8,511 nucleotides of DNA from Bacillota bacterium (GCA_023435505.1 JAEYRR010000307.1:1-8511), one strand, 5' to 3'; positions 1-5,850 are shown, numbered from the stretch's first letter. Program-made: numbers and translations. The notes: a model not told the origin generated them from the sequence alone.

Positions 1-147
1 GAGTATGAGGCAATGGAAGTGAATCGATGTATTATAGAGGGAGAAACGGAAAGCCTTCGTAATCCTTTAAGTAAAACAATAGAAATTATGGAAGTGTTAG
101 ATACTATCCGTAAACAATGGAATTTGATATATCCGGGAGGAAGATAG
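1..147 (+). CDS. C-terminal end of a Gfo/Idh/MocA-like oxidoreductase (5' truncated)
   Basis: The reading frame is open from base 1 and ends at TAG 145-147, giving 48 C-terminal residues; the start lies outside the window. The tail reads as an amphipathic helix (MEVLDTIRKQWNLIYPGG), preceded by NPLSKTIEIM. This resembles the closing helix of NAD(P)-dependent Gfo/Idh/MocA sugar dehydrogenases, which typically end with a helix of the form LD-x-IRKQ-x-G-x-x-YP. Such enzymes oxidise or reduce sugars and cyclitols in the cytoplasm, but the Rossmann domain and catalytic residues are not in the window, so no substrate can be given. The family call rests only on this tail and is moderate. The next gene starts one base after the stop, and its ribosome binding site lies inside the last codons here, so the two are probably co-translated. 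Confidence 0.6.
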   Translation, partial: EYEAMEVNRCIIEGETESLRNPLSKTIEIMEVLDTIRKQWNLIYPGGR

Positions 148-148
148 T

Positions 149-715
149 ATGGTGAATAGTAAATGGGTAGTACAATGTTTTGCATTCTCAAATAGTAGGG
201 AGTATGAAAAAGCTAAAAAGGAACAGGAAACGGTGGCGTATATAAGGGCCAATACCAATCTGTCCAATATCAAGGTAGTTGCCAAACTATATGCCAGTTT
301 AATTGAGAAGGAGACCTTTGATACCATTATTGGTTATAGCTTTCTTGAGGAATTACGACAGTTGCTGCTTTCAGAGAATATGATAACGGAAGAGTCACTT
401 CCACCTATTTCAATAAAAACAAAGGATGCTATGTTTGTTAAGGACTCTGTTGCCAATGAACGCTTTGAGAAATATAAGAGATTATACGAGAAAACAAACC
501 AAAAAAGGAAAATCAGTATATATGGAAACGTTATTCTGGGTATAATCGTAATAGTTATGATGGCACTATCTGTTTTTACAAAAAGTAATTATAGTGGTAA
601 AAGTGAGGAAGCGATTATTAATAAATATGCTTCTTGGAAACAGGAGTTGCAGCAGAAGGAAAAAGAACTAAACGAAAGAGAAGAACTATTAAATCAATTA
701 CAAGATGATAAGTAA
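149..715 (+). CDS. Small single-pass membrane protein of unknown function
   Basis: This 188-residue protein starts at ATG 149, with GGGAGGAAG at 135-143 as ribosome binding site. I do not recognise the family. Residues 1-115 form a mixed, soluble-looking domain (WVVQCFAFSNSREYEKA near the start, a helix around FLEELRQLLL at 65-74). A charged stretch KRK at 119-121 precedes one hydrophobic span at about 122-144. Residues 155-188 are a Glu/Lys/Gln-rich helix likely to form a coiled coil. There is no signal peptide, so the N-terminal domain is most simply cytoplasmic, with the C-terminal coil outside by the positive-inside rule. It follows the upstream oxidoreductase gene with a 1-base gap, suggesting one transcript. 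No clear terminator follows; a 6-bp inverted repeat (ATTTCT/AGAAAT, 741-756) lacks a T-tract. The gene is convincing; function is unknown. Confidence 0.8.
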   Translation: MVNSKWVVQCFAFSNSREYEKAKKEQETVAYIRANTNLSNIKVVAKLYASLIEKETFDTIIGYSFLEELRQLLLSENMITEESLPPISIKTKDAMFVKDSVANERFEKYKRLYEKTNQKRKISIYGNVILGIIVIVMMALSVFTKSNYSGKSEEAIINKYASWKQELQQKEKELNEREELLNQLQDDK

Positions 716-771
716 GCGAATATATGGGACATTCTTCACAATTTCTTCATAGAAATATGATAGTTTAGAAG

Positions 772-800
772 TATAGAGAGCGTAAAATGCTTGGTATACT
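772..800 (+). promoter_or_regulatory. Candidate sigma-A promoter (extended -10) for the two-component operon
   Basis: TATACT at 795-800 matches the sigma-A -10 box at 5 of 6 positions and is preceded by TG one base upstream (792-793), making an extended -10. The -35 position 17 bases upstream (772-777, TATAGA) is weak, as is usual for extended -10 promoters. Transcription would start near 807, giving a leader of roughly 23 bases that still contains the ribosome binding site at 814-823. A small inverted repeat ATTTCT-N4-AGAAAT lies upstream at 741-756 and could be an operator, though it may be chance in AT-rich DNA. Confidence 0.4.
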
Positions 801-829
801 TTTTTTGCGGGAAAGGAAAGGTGAATAAG

Positions 830-1504
830 ATGAGCGGCTTAAAGATTCTAGTAGTAGATGATGAAAGCAGAATGAGAAAATTGGTTCGTGATTTCTTAGT
901 TCGTAATAATTATGAAGTAATAGAAGCAGAAAATGGGGAGCAGGCAGTAGATATCTTCTTTGATACGAAAGATATTGCGTTGATTATCTTGGATGTTATG
1001 ATGCCTAAGATGGATGGCTATCAGGTATGTAGGGAGATACGTCAATATTCCAAGGTACCTATTATTATGTTAACAGCAAAGAGTGAAGAAAGAGATGAAC
1101 TTCAGGGATTTGAATATGGTGTAGATGAATACATTTCAAAACCTTTTAGTCCTAAGATACTTGTTGCCAGGGTAGAGGCTGTACTTCGCCGATCTAATAG
1201 TGATGAAAACAAGACTTACGAGATAGGCGGCATTACTTTGGATAAAGCTGCGCATATGGTTAAGGTAGATGGCAAAGAGATCGATCTCAGCTTTAAAGAA
1301 TTTGAATTATTAACTTATTTTATTGTAAATCAAGGAGTAGCCTTGTCCAGAGAACGTATATTAAATAATGTCTGGAATTATGATTACTACGGGGATGCAA
1401 GAACCATAGATACCCATGTGAAAAAGCTTCGCAATAAAATGGGGGAAAAGGGAGATTATATTAAGACAATATGGGGAATGGGATATAAATTTGAAGTAGT
1501 ATAG
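830..1504 (+). CDS. OmpR/PhoB-family two-component response regulator
   Basis: This 224-residue DNA-binding response regulator should be phosphorylated by the kinase encoded just downstream and control transcription. Residues 3-121 are a receiver domain with the expected residues: acidic pocket D10-D11, phosphorylation site D55 (LDVMMPKMDG), T82 and K104 (SKPF). Residues about 130-224 form the winged-helix effector domain, including the SFKEFELL helix, DARTIDTHVKKLR as the probable recognition helix (189-201), and the C-terminal hairpin IWGMGYKF. The length is normal for the family. The start chosen is ATG 830, with AGGAAAGGTG at 814-823 at good spacing. An in-frame TTG at 791 would add 13 residues (MVYFFCGKGKVNK) but would overlap the candidate -10 box and has no ribosome binding site. 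The kinase gene follows 17 bases later. Target genes cannot be read from sequence. Confidence 0.96.
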   Translation: MSGLKILVVDDESRMRKLVRDFLVRNNYEVIEAENGEQAVDIFFDTKDIALIILDVMMPKMDGYQVCREIRQYSKVPIIMLTAKSEERDELQGFEYGVDEYISKPFSPKILVARVEAVLRRSNSDENKTYEIGGITLDKAAHMVKVDGKEIDLSFKEFELLTYFIVNQGVALSRERILNNVWNYDYYGDARTIDTHVKKLRNKMGEKGDYIKTIWGMGYKFEVV

Positions 1505-1521
1505 GGACGGAGGAGTAAACA

Positions 1522-3048
1522 ATGAAGCATTCCATTCGAATGAAAATGATAGTAAGTTTAATTGTCTTATTATTAGCTTCTATACTTACGTTCTGGTTCC
1601 TTAATGTTAAGTTCTTACCGAATTATTATGTGAATTATAAGGTAAAAACAATCGAAGAGACACGTAAGCAAGTAGAGGACATATTTGTAAAGTATTTAGC
1701 GAGTCATGACATAAATAAAGTGGATAAGTTTTCTAGAGATCTAAGCAAATTAGAAGGCAATAATAATGTATCTATTAATATTTTTAGATTACAATACAAT
1801 CCTTTTTCTAGTCAGACTTTATATGATACAGAGTATCCTCTGAATATGAGCGGTGCACAGATTACCATTATGCAGGATAGGGTAAATAATTTCAAAGATA
1901 ATACCAGTGCAGAGGTAGAAAAGCTGGTCTATAATAATGATTATCGTCTGATCAAGGTATATGATGAAACCTCTCAAACCTACTATATTGATCTTTTTGG
2001 CACGATAAATGTTTCTCCCAATTTGATTTATATTCGATCTAACTTAGATGGTATTTATGAAGCAGTAAATGTTTCAAATACATTTTTAATCTATGTTGGT
2101 CTTATTGTCGTAATTATTGGCAGTATTGTTATGTTATTAATTTCTAATAATTTTACTAAACCGATTTATGATTTATCCCATATCGCTTATGCAATGTCTA
2201 ATCTTGACTTTTCCATTAAGTATGAGGAAAAGAGAAAGGATGAGCTAGGAGTATTGGGTAACAGTATCAATATCTTATCAGAGCAACTGGAATCTACTAT
2301 TTCTGAATTAAAGTCTGCAAATAATGAATTGCAAAAGGATATTGAAAAAAAAGTAGAAATAGAGCAAATGCGTACAGAGTTTCTATCTAATGTAACCCAT
2401 GAGCTTAAAACACCGATTGCGTTGATCCAAGGATATGCAGAAGGATTAAAGGATAATATATCTGATGACCCTGAAAGCAGAGAATATTACTGCGAAGTAA
2501 TTATGGATGAAGCGATGAAAATGAATAATATGGTTAAGAAGCTACTTTCCTTAAATCAGATTGAGTCAGGGAATAATGCCATAGAATTTAATCATTTTGA
2601 TATAGCCGCTGTAATAAAGTCAGTTGTACAATCCTTTGATATTGTAGGACAACAAAAGAAGGTTAAGTTTGTGTTTGATGATACAAAGGAATGGTATGTT
2701 TGGGCAGATGAGTACATGATGGAAGAAGTGATTACCAATTATATCAGTAATGCGGTCAATCATGTAAAAGAGCCAAATAGGATAGAAATTAGTATTCAGA
2801 TGGTTAGAGACGGTGTGATTAGAGTTTTAGTGTTTAATACAGGAGACAATATTCCAGAAGAAGATCTTGAAAATATCTGGAGCAAGTTCTATAAAGTGGA
2901 TAAAGCAAGAACAAGGGAATATGGAGGTAATGGAATTGGACTGAGCATAGTAAAAGCAATTATGGATGCTCATAACCAAAATTATGGTGTTATTAACAAA
3001 GAAAATGGTGTCGAGTTTTGGTTTGAATGCGATGGACAAATAAAATAG
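1522..3048 (+). CDS. HAMP-domain sensor histidine kinase, partner of the upstream regulator
   Basis: This 508-residue membrane kinase starts at ATG 1522 with GGAGGAG at 1509-1515. Order of parts: membrane span 1 at about 8-28; an extracytoplasmic sensing region of about 155 residues (30-187) that I cannot assign to a known sensor fold; membrane span 2 at about 188-207; HAMP linker at about 208-258 (FTKPIYDLS); a coiled stretch to 283; HisKA with the phospho-accepting H293 in FLSNVTHELKTPIALIQGY; then the ATPase domain. The ATPase shows an N box around N406-N410, a G1 box NTGDNIPEEDL (439-449), an F box FYKVD (456-460) and a G2 box GGNGIGLS (468-475). In G1 the usual DxGxG is NTGDN, with Asn in place of Asp; I believe similar forms occur in other Firmicute kinases, so activity is still expected. 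The tight operon with the regulator makes them a cognate pair. The stimulus is unknown. Confidence 0.95.
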   Translation: MKHSIRMKMIVSLIVLLLASILTFWFLNVKFLPNYYVNYKVKTIEETRKQVEDIFVKYLASHDINKVDKFSRDLSKLEGNNNVSINIFRLQYNPFSSQTLYDTEYPLNMSGAQITIMQDRVNNFKDNTSAEVEKLVYNNDYRLIKVYDETSQTYYIDLFGTINVSPNLIYIRSNLDGIYEAVNVSNTFLIYVGLIVVIIGSIVMLLISNNFTKPIYDLSHIAYAMSNLDFSIKYEEKRKDELGVLGNSINILSEQLESTISELKSANNELQKDIEKKVEIEQMRTEFLSNVTHELKTPIALIQGYAEGLKDNISDDPESREYYCEVIMDEAMKMNNMVKKLLSLNQIESGNNAIEFNHFDIAAVIKSVVQSFDIVGQQKKVKFVFDDTKEWYVWADEYMMEEVITNYISNAVNHVKEPNRIEISIQMVRDGVIRVLVFNTGDNIPEEDLENIWSKFYKVDKARTREYGGNGIGLSIVKAIMDAHNQNYGVINKENGVEFWFECDGQIK

Positions 3049-3057
3049 AGCTAGATT

Positions 3058-3132
3058 AGGGCTGTTATGCTAACGGATGAAACATGTAACTTACTGTAGT
3101 TGATAGAATCAGTTAGTGTGATAGCCCTTTTT
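3058..3132 (+). terminator. Terminator-like long hairpin after the histidine kinase gene
   Basis: The arms AGGGCTGTTATGCTAAC (3058-3074) and GTTAGTGTGATAGCCCT (3112-3128) pair over 17 positions, 13 Watson-Crick and 4 G-U wobbles, so the pairing is an RNA property rather than a DNA palindrome. The loop is 37 bases, long for an intrinsic terminator. TTTTT at 3128-3132 follows the GC-rich stem base. It begins 9 bases after the kinase stop codon and probably ends the two-component transcript. Confidence 0.65.
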
Positions 3133-3157
3133 AGTTATGAGTGGATATGTAGGTAGT

Positions 3158-3184
3158 TAATATTAATCTGATTATTTCCGATAT
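3158..3184 (+). promoter_or_regulatory. Sigma-D (flagellar, sigma-28) type promoter candidate for the lipoprotein operon
   Basis: TAAT at 3158-3161, a spacer of exactly 15 bases, and TCCGATAT at 3177-3184 compare with the Bacillus sigma-D consensus TAAA-N15-GCCGATAT: one mismatch in the -35 element and one in the -10. Transcription would start near 3191, about 100 bases before the lipoprotein start. A second, sigma-A-like promoter lies between it and the gene. It is a prediction from pattern only, strengthened by a matching element before cheV. Confidence 0.45.
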
Positions 3185-3227
3185 AAGAGGCAAAATAGTA
3201 TGACAACTGTAAATTTGTATATTATGA

Positions 3228-3256
3228 TTGTCTTCATTTAAAATTAGTGATAGAAT
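3228..3256 (+). promoter_or_regulatory. Sigma-A promoter candidate for the lipoprotein operon
   Basis: TTGTCT (3228-3233, 4 of 6 matches to TTGACA), a 17-base spacer, and TAGAAT (3251-3256, 5 of 6 matches to TATAAT). TG at 3248-3249 one base before the -10 adds an extended -10 motif. The start site would be near 3263, about 30 bases before the lipoprotein start codon and ahead of its AGGAGG (3281-3286). Confidence 0.55.
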
Positions 3257-3292
3257 TAAAGATAATGACAGCTTGGATTTAGGAGGCTACAT

Positions 3293-4051
3293 ATGAAGAA
3301 AATAATAATTGTGGCAGTGATTTTAATGGGATTTTGTCTGACAGCTTGTTCCACAGAAATTCCTTTAGAGGATCCGAATACTGATGTGGTTGCAGAGTAT
3401 GTAGCTGATTTATTGTTACGTTATGAATCTGATACACCGATTAAACTGATTTATCCTGAGTCAACACCAAAAGCTACAAAATCTCCTGGTTTAGAGATTA
3501 CACCTACACCAACACCATCACAAACTGCTGCTGTGGATGTTAAACCAGTAGAAACCTCTAAGCCAGACAAACCATCGGCATCACCGACTACCACGGATAA
3601 ACCTAGTACTAACACGGGTAATAATCTGACGGCTAATACGACACCGGTTAAATTGGATACTATTTATGGATTCCCCGATATTGCTGTAACTTTACAAAAC
3701 AGTAAGGAGTATTCGTCTTATCCGGAAAATGCAACCGCGTATTGTATCACTGCAAGAAAAGGTTATAAACTAATTATTGTGACAATGTCAGCCCAAAACA
3801 ATGGTAAAAAGAATATAGATTTTGATTTAGGGAAGAAGGGGATTACATATTATCTCTATGCAAATGAAAAATGGTATTCTTCATTGACAACGATATTGGA
3901 CAATGACGCCCAGTATTTAAGTACAACTGTCGCACCTGGAAAAACCAACCAATTTCTAATTGCATTTGAAGTGGAGGAGAAATCCAGTGTTAAAGAGGCA
4001 AGTTTAATTTTACTTGAGAAAACTAATTCTTGTGAGCTTAAATTAGATTAA
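3293..4051 (+). CDS. Surface lipoprotein with Pro/Thr linker and Ig-like (DUF4352-type) C-terminal domain
   Basis: This 252-residue protein starts at ATG 3293, six bases after AGGAGG (3281-3286). Residues 1-18 are a lipoprotein signal peptide (MKKIIIVAVILMGFCLTA) with lipobox LTAC; C19 should be lipidated and anchor the protein to the outer face of the membrane. A short helix (DVVAEYVADLLLRYE, 31-45) follows. Residues about 56-118 are a Pro/Thr/Ser/Lys-rich flexible spacer (TPTPTPSQT, PDKPSASPTTTDKPS) of the kind that lifts a domain through the cell wall. Residues about 120-252 look like a beta-sandwich of the DUF4352/MPT63-like kind, with GYKLIIVTMSAQNNGKKNIDFDL and the APGKTNQFLIAFEV strand pattern. 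Two cysteines in this exported domain (C151, C247) might form a disulfide. The PH-domain gene follows 29 bases downstream in the same transcript. The ligand or partner is unknown. Confidence 0.85.
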   Translation: MKKIIIVAVILMGFCLTACSTEIPLEDPNTDVVAEYVADLLLRYESDTPIKLIYPESTPKATKSPGLEITPTPTPSQTAAVDVKPVETSKPDKPSASPTTTDKPSTNTGNNLTANTTPVKLDTIYGFPDIAVTLQNSKEYSSYPENATAYCITARKGYKLIIVTMSAQNNGKKNIDFDLGKKGITYYLYANEKWYSSLTTILDNDAQYLSTTVAPGKTNQFLIAFEVEEKSSVKEASLILLEKTNSCELKLD

Positions 4052-4080
4052 TGAATAAAGTGAGATAAAGGAGAAAGAGT

Positions 4081-4467
4081 ATGGAATTTAAGGAAAGAAA
4101 GAGAACAAGACTTTTCGGCCTGCCATGGACTTTTACTAGATATTACGTTGATGAAGAAAAAGTAACCATTAAAGCTGGGTTTTTGAGTATTGTTGAAGAT
4201 GATGCTTATATGTATAAGATTCAGGATGTTCGTTTGATTCGTAGTTTTCTAGATAGAATTAACAGAACAGGAACTGTGGTATGCTATACTGGTGATATTA
4301 CGCATCCAGAACTAAAGCTTTTACACATCAAACATTCTAATGAAATTAAAGATTTCTTAAGAAGTGCTTCTGAGGAAGCAAGAATAAAGAGAAGAACCTT
4401 GCATACCCTAGATATTGCCAATGGATCAGAATTCGAAGATGTAGATGACATCAATATTATTCAATAA
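4081..4467 (+). CDS. Small bacterial PH-domain (DUF304/bPH_2-like) protein
   Basis: This 128-residue protein starts at ATG 4081, with AAAGGAG at 4067-4073. Residues about 16-94 match the pattern of bacterial PH-like domains: WTFTRYYVDEEKVTIKAGFLSIVEDDAYMYKIQDVRL gives the first strands, with the characteristic YKIQDV turn; RSFLDRINRTGTVVCY follows; and IKHSNEIKDFLRSASEEARIKRR is the closing helix. Most DUF304 proteins have membrane spans next to the domain; this one has none and should be cytoplasmic. The tail (111-128) is acidic (SEFEDVDDINII). The family is a structural scaffold for protein or membrane contacts and has no known enzyme activity. The gene is second in an operon with the lipoprotein and is followed at once by a strong terminator, so the two form a complete transcription unit. 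Its specific job is not known. Confidence 0.85.
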   Translation: MEFKERKRTRLFGLPWTFTRYYVDEEKVTIKAGFLSIVEDDAYMYKIQDVRLIRSFLDRINRTGTVVCYTGDITHPELKLLHIKHSNEIKDFLRSASEEARIKRRTLHTLDIANGSEFEDVDDINIIQ

Positions 4468-4479
4468 AAAGAAGAAGGG

Positions 4480-4509
4480 CTCATCCAGAGAAAACTGGAT
4501 GAGTTTTTT
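4480..4509 (+). terminator. Intrinsic terminator after the PH-domain gene
   Basis: A perfect 9-bp stem CTCATCCAG (4480-4488) / CTGGATGAG (4495-4503) with loop AGAAAA, followed by six T (4504-4509) and preceded by an A-rich tract. This is a textbook Rho-independent terminator, 12 bases past the PH-gene stop codon. Confidence 0.93.
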
Positions 4510-4521
4510 CAGTACATCTAT

Positions 4522-4548
4522 TAATAAAGTGTCTTATTAAGTCGATAA
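4522..4548 (+). promoter_or_regulatory. Sigma-D (flagellar, sigma-28) type promoter candidate for cheV
   Basis: TAAT at 4522-4525, a 15-base spacer, and GTCGATAA at 4541-4548, close to the sigma-D consensus TAAA-N15-GCCGATAA/T. The predicted start is near 4555, about 65 bases before the cheV start. The site lies just after the upstream terminator, where cheV needs its own promoter, and no good sigma-A -35/-10 pair was found between 4510 and 4600. A perfect inverted repeat TTAATAA-N6-TTATTAA (4521-4540) overlaps its -35 and spacer. Confidence 0.5.
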
Positions 4549-4608
4549 TATTAATGATTATCTATGAAAAGAACTACATTCTTCCGCAGAATATACTGCA
4601 ATGAAATT

Positions 4609-4615
4609 AGGAGGT
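4609..4615 (+). promoter_or_regulatory. Ribosome binding site that selects the TTG start of cheV
   Basis: AGGAGGT at 4609-4615 is the only Shine-Dalgarno sequence near the start of cheV. ATG 4601 lies upstream of it and has none of its own. ATG 4616 touches it directly, which is too close. TTG 4622 is 6 bases downstream, the ideal spacing. Confidence 0.75.
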
Positions 4616-4621
4616 ATGAAA

Positions 4622-5536
4622 TTGGAGACTAATATACTATTGGAAAGTGGTACGAATGAATTAGAGGTATTAGAGTTTTGTGTTGGGGACCAGCATTATG
4701 GAATAAATGTAGCAAAGATTAAAGAGATATTACCTTATAAAGAGCCTACTTTGGTTCCTAATTCTCATAGAAGTATTGAAGGTATATTAATGCCTCGTAA
4801 TGAGATTATAACCGTTATTAGCTTATATGAGAGTTTACATATCCCAAAAACAGAGAGTAAAAAGGAAATGCTTATTGTGACCAATTTTAATCAGTTATCT
4901 GTTGGTTTCCATGTAAGCAAGGTGCTTGGGATACATCGTGTATCCTGGGGGGATATATTAATACCAGATCAGACGCTTAGTAATACTGCACAAGGAGGAG
5001 GTTTAGCTACTGGAATCATCAAGATAAATGATAAGCTTATTATTATTCTTGATTTTGAAAAGATAGTTGCAGATGTTAGTCCGACTACTACACTAAAAAT
5101 TGAGGATGTTAAGAAATTGGGACATAGAGACCGTACAGACAAGCCAATATTAATCGCCGAGGATTCCCCTATGTTATTCCAGTTAATCAAAGATTGTTTG
5201 ACGCAAGCAGGTTATGACAATTTGATTTTAACAACGAATGGTCAAGAAGCGTGGGACAAGATATCGGATATTATGGAACATGGAAATGTGAGTAAAGAAT
5301 TATCTTGTGTCATTACTGATCTAGAAATGCCAAAAATGGATGGACATCATCTTACTAAATTGATAAAATCAAGTGAGATGTTAAAGAATATTCCAGTTAT
5401 TATCTTTTCCTCACTTGTGAATGATGAAATGAGGAAAAAGGGAGATAAACTAGGTGCTGATGCCCAAATCTCCAAACCTGAAATTGGAATTTTAGTGGAA
5501 ACTATGGACGAATTTATATTCCACAAAAAGAAGTAA
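4622..5536 (+). CDS. cheV: CheV: chemotaxis coupling protein with CheW domain and receiver domain
   Basis: CheV links chemoreceptors to the kinase CheA and adjusts receptor sensitivity through phosphorylation of its receiver domain, at the cytoplasmic face of receptor arrays. From TTG 4622 the protein has 304 residues, normal for CheV, and begins METNILLESGTNELE, which I recall as the usual start of clostridial homologues; ATG 4601 would add 7 residues. Residues about 14-152 are a CheW domain (LEFCVGDQHYGINVAKIKEIL, then RSIEGILMPRNEIITVISL). Residues about 173-304 are a receiver with acidic residues E180-D181, phosphorylation site D233 (VITDLEMPKMDG), S263 in the Thr/Ser position and K285 (ISKPE). 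The gene stands alone, outside any che operon, behind its own sigma-D-like promoter and ahead of a terminator. It implies a motile cell with CheA and receptors encoded elsewhere. Confidence 0.93.
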   Translation: METNILLESGTNELEVLEFCVGDQHYGINVAKIKEILPYKEPTLVPNSHRSIEGILMPRNEIITVISLYESLHIPKTESKKEMLIVTNFNQLSVGFHVSKVLGIHRVSWGDILIPDQTLSNTAQGGGLATGIIKINDKLIIILDFEKIVADVSPTTTLKIEDVKKLGHRDRTDKPILIAEDSPMLFQLIKDCLTQAGYDNLILTTNGQEAWDKISDIMEHGNVSKELSCVITDLEMPKMDGHHLTKLIKSSEMLKNIPVIIFSSLVNDEMRKKGDKLGADAQISKPEIGILVETMDEFIFHKKK

Positions 5537-5550
5537 GTTGTGCATAATGA

Positions 5551-5580
5551 AAGAAAACACGATATGTATCGTGTTTTCTT
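5551..5580. terminator. Bidirectional terminator between cheV and the convergent small gene
   Basis: A perfect 14-bp inverted repeat, AAGAAAACACGATA (5551-5564) and TATCGTGTTTTCTT (5567-5580), separated by TG. The A-rich left arm and T-rich right arm give a T-tract on both strands, so it can end cheV (stop at 5536) and the minus-strand gene (stop at 5592). Confidence 0.88.
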
Positions 5581-5591
5581 CTTGAAAATAC

Positions 5592-5789
5592 TTATAAAGC
5601 TAAGGATCCTGTTATTTCAGAATTTATTACATAATAAGCAGTATTTTCTATTGGTTTTATGTATAATTGTATTTCTTTAATTTCTTTAAGTTTTTTACCT
5701 TGAGCTGACCAAACTTGTTTTATGGCATTTATAAGAGTCATTTCGTCAATTTCAAGGTTTTCGTATTGTATGATAGTTTTTGTTTTCAT
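5592..5789 (-). CDS. 65-residue conserved protein, DUF6465-like
   Basis: This small minus-strand gene starts at ATG 5789-5787 with a full AAAAGGAGGT ribosome binding site (5805-5796) at 6-base spacing, and has a candidate promoter and a terminator of its own, so it is a real gene despite its size. The protein MKTKTIIQYENLEIDEMTL continues with a helix (INAIKQVWSAQGKKLKEIKE) and then strands QLYIKPIENTAYYVIN and EITGSLAL. The IK-x-IQLYIKPIEN-x-AYYVIN-x-E-x-TGS pattern resembles the C-terminal domain I associate with DUF6465 proteins of Lachnospiraceae; longer members carry a Lys/Ala-rich N-terminal extension that is absent here. It is predicted soluble, with no cysteine and no membrane span. 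Function is unknown. The family name comes from memory of the motif and should be checked by profile search. Confidence 0.82.
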   Translation of the reverse strand: MKTKTIIQYENLEIDEMTLINAIKQVWSAQGKKLKEIKEIQLYIKPIENTAYYVINSEITGSLAL

Positions 5790-5821
5790 TGTTATACCTC
5801 CTTTTAGATAAAAGTATTTTT

Positions 5822-5850
5822 AATATATAGCAAAATGGAAAAATTTGCAA
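5822..5850 (-). promoter_or_regulatory. Sigma-A promoter candidate for the 65-residue gene
   Basis: Read on the minus strand: TTGCAA (5850-5845, 4 of 6), a 17-base spacer, and TATATT (5827-5822, 5 of 6). The start would fall near 5815, about 26 bases before the start codon and just ahead of the ribosome binding site. It overlaps the opposite-strand promoter candidate at 5836-5864. Confidence 0.45.

Noticed and set aside
741..756. Hairpin ATTTCT-N4-AGAAAT as terminator of the 188-residue protein gene
   Set aside because: The stem is only 6 AT-rich base pairs and has no following T-tract; at most it is an operator-like repeat.
791..829. N-terminal extension of the response regulator from TTG 791
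   Set aside because: It would overlap the candidate -10 box and lacks a ribosome binding site; ATG 830 has one and gives the standard family length.
3049..3292. Possible small gene or non-coding RNA gene in the 244-base gap
   Set aside because: No open frame with a ribosome binding site was found other than the lipoprotein start; the gap is accounted for by a terminator and two promoter candidates.
3655..3682. Third sigma-D-like -10 (CCGATAT near 3675)
   Set aside because: It is inside the lipoprotein coding region and the -35 position 15 bases upstream reads GGAT, not TAAA/TAAT.
4592..4597. TATACT as a sigma-A -10 box for cheV
   Set aside because: The -35 position at 17 or 18 bases upstream is A-rich and does not match TTGACA; there is no extended -10 TG, and the start would fall at the start codon.
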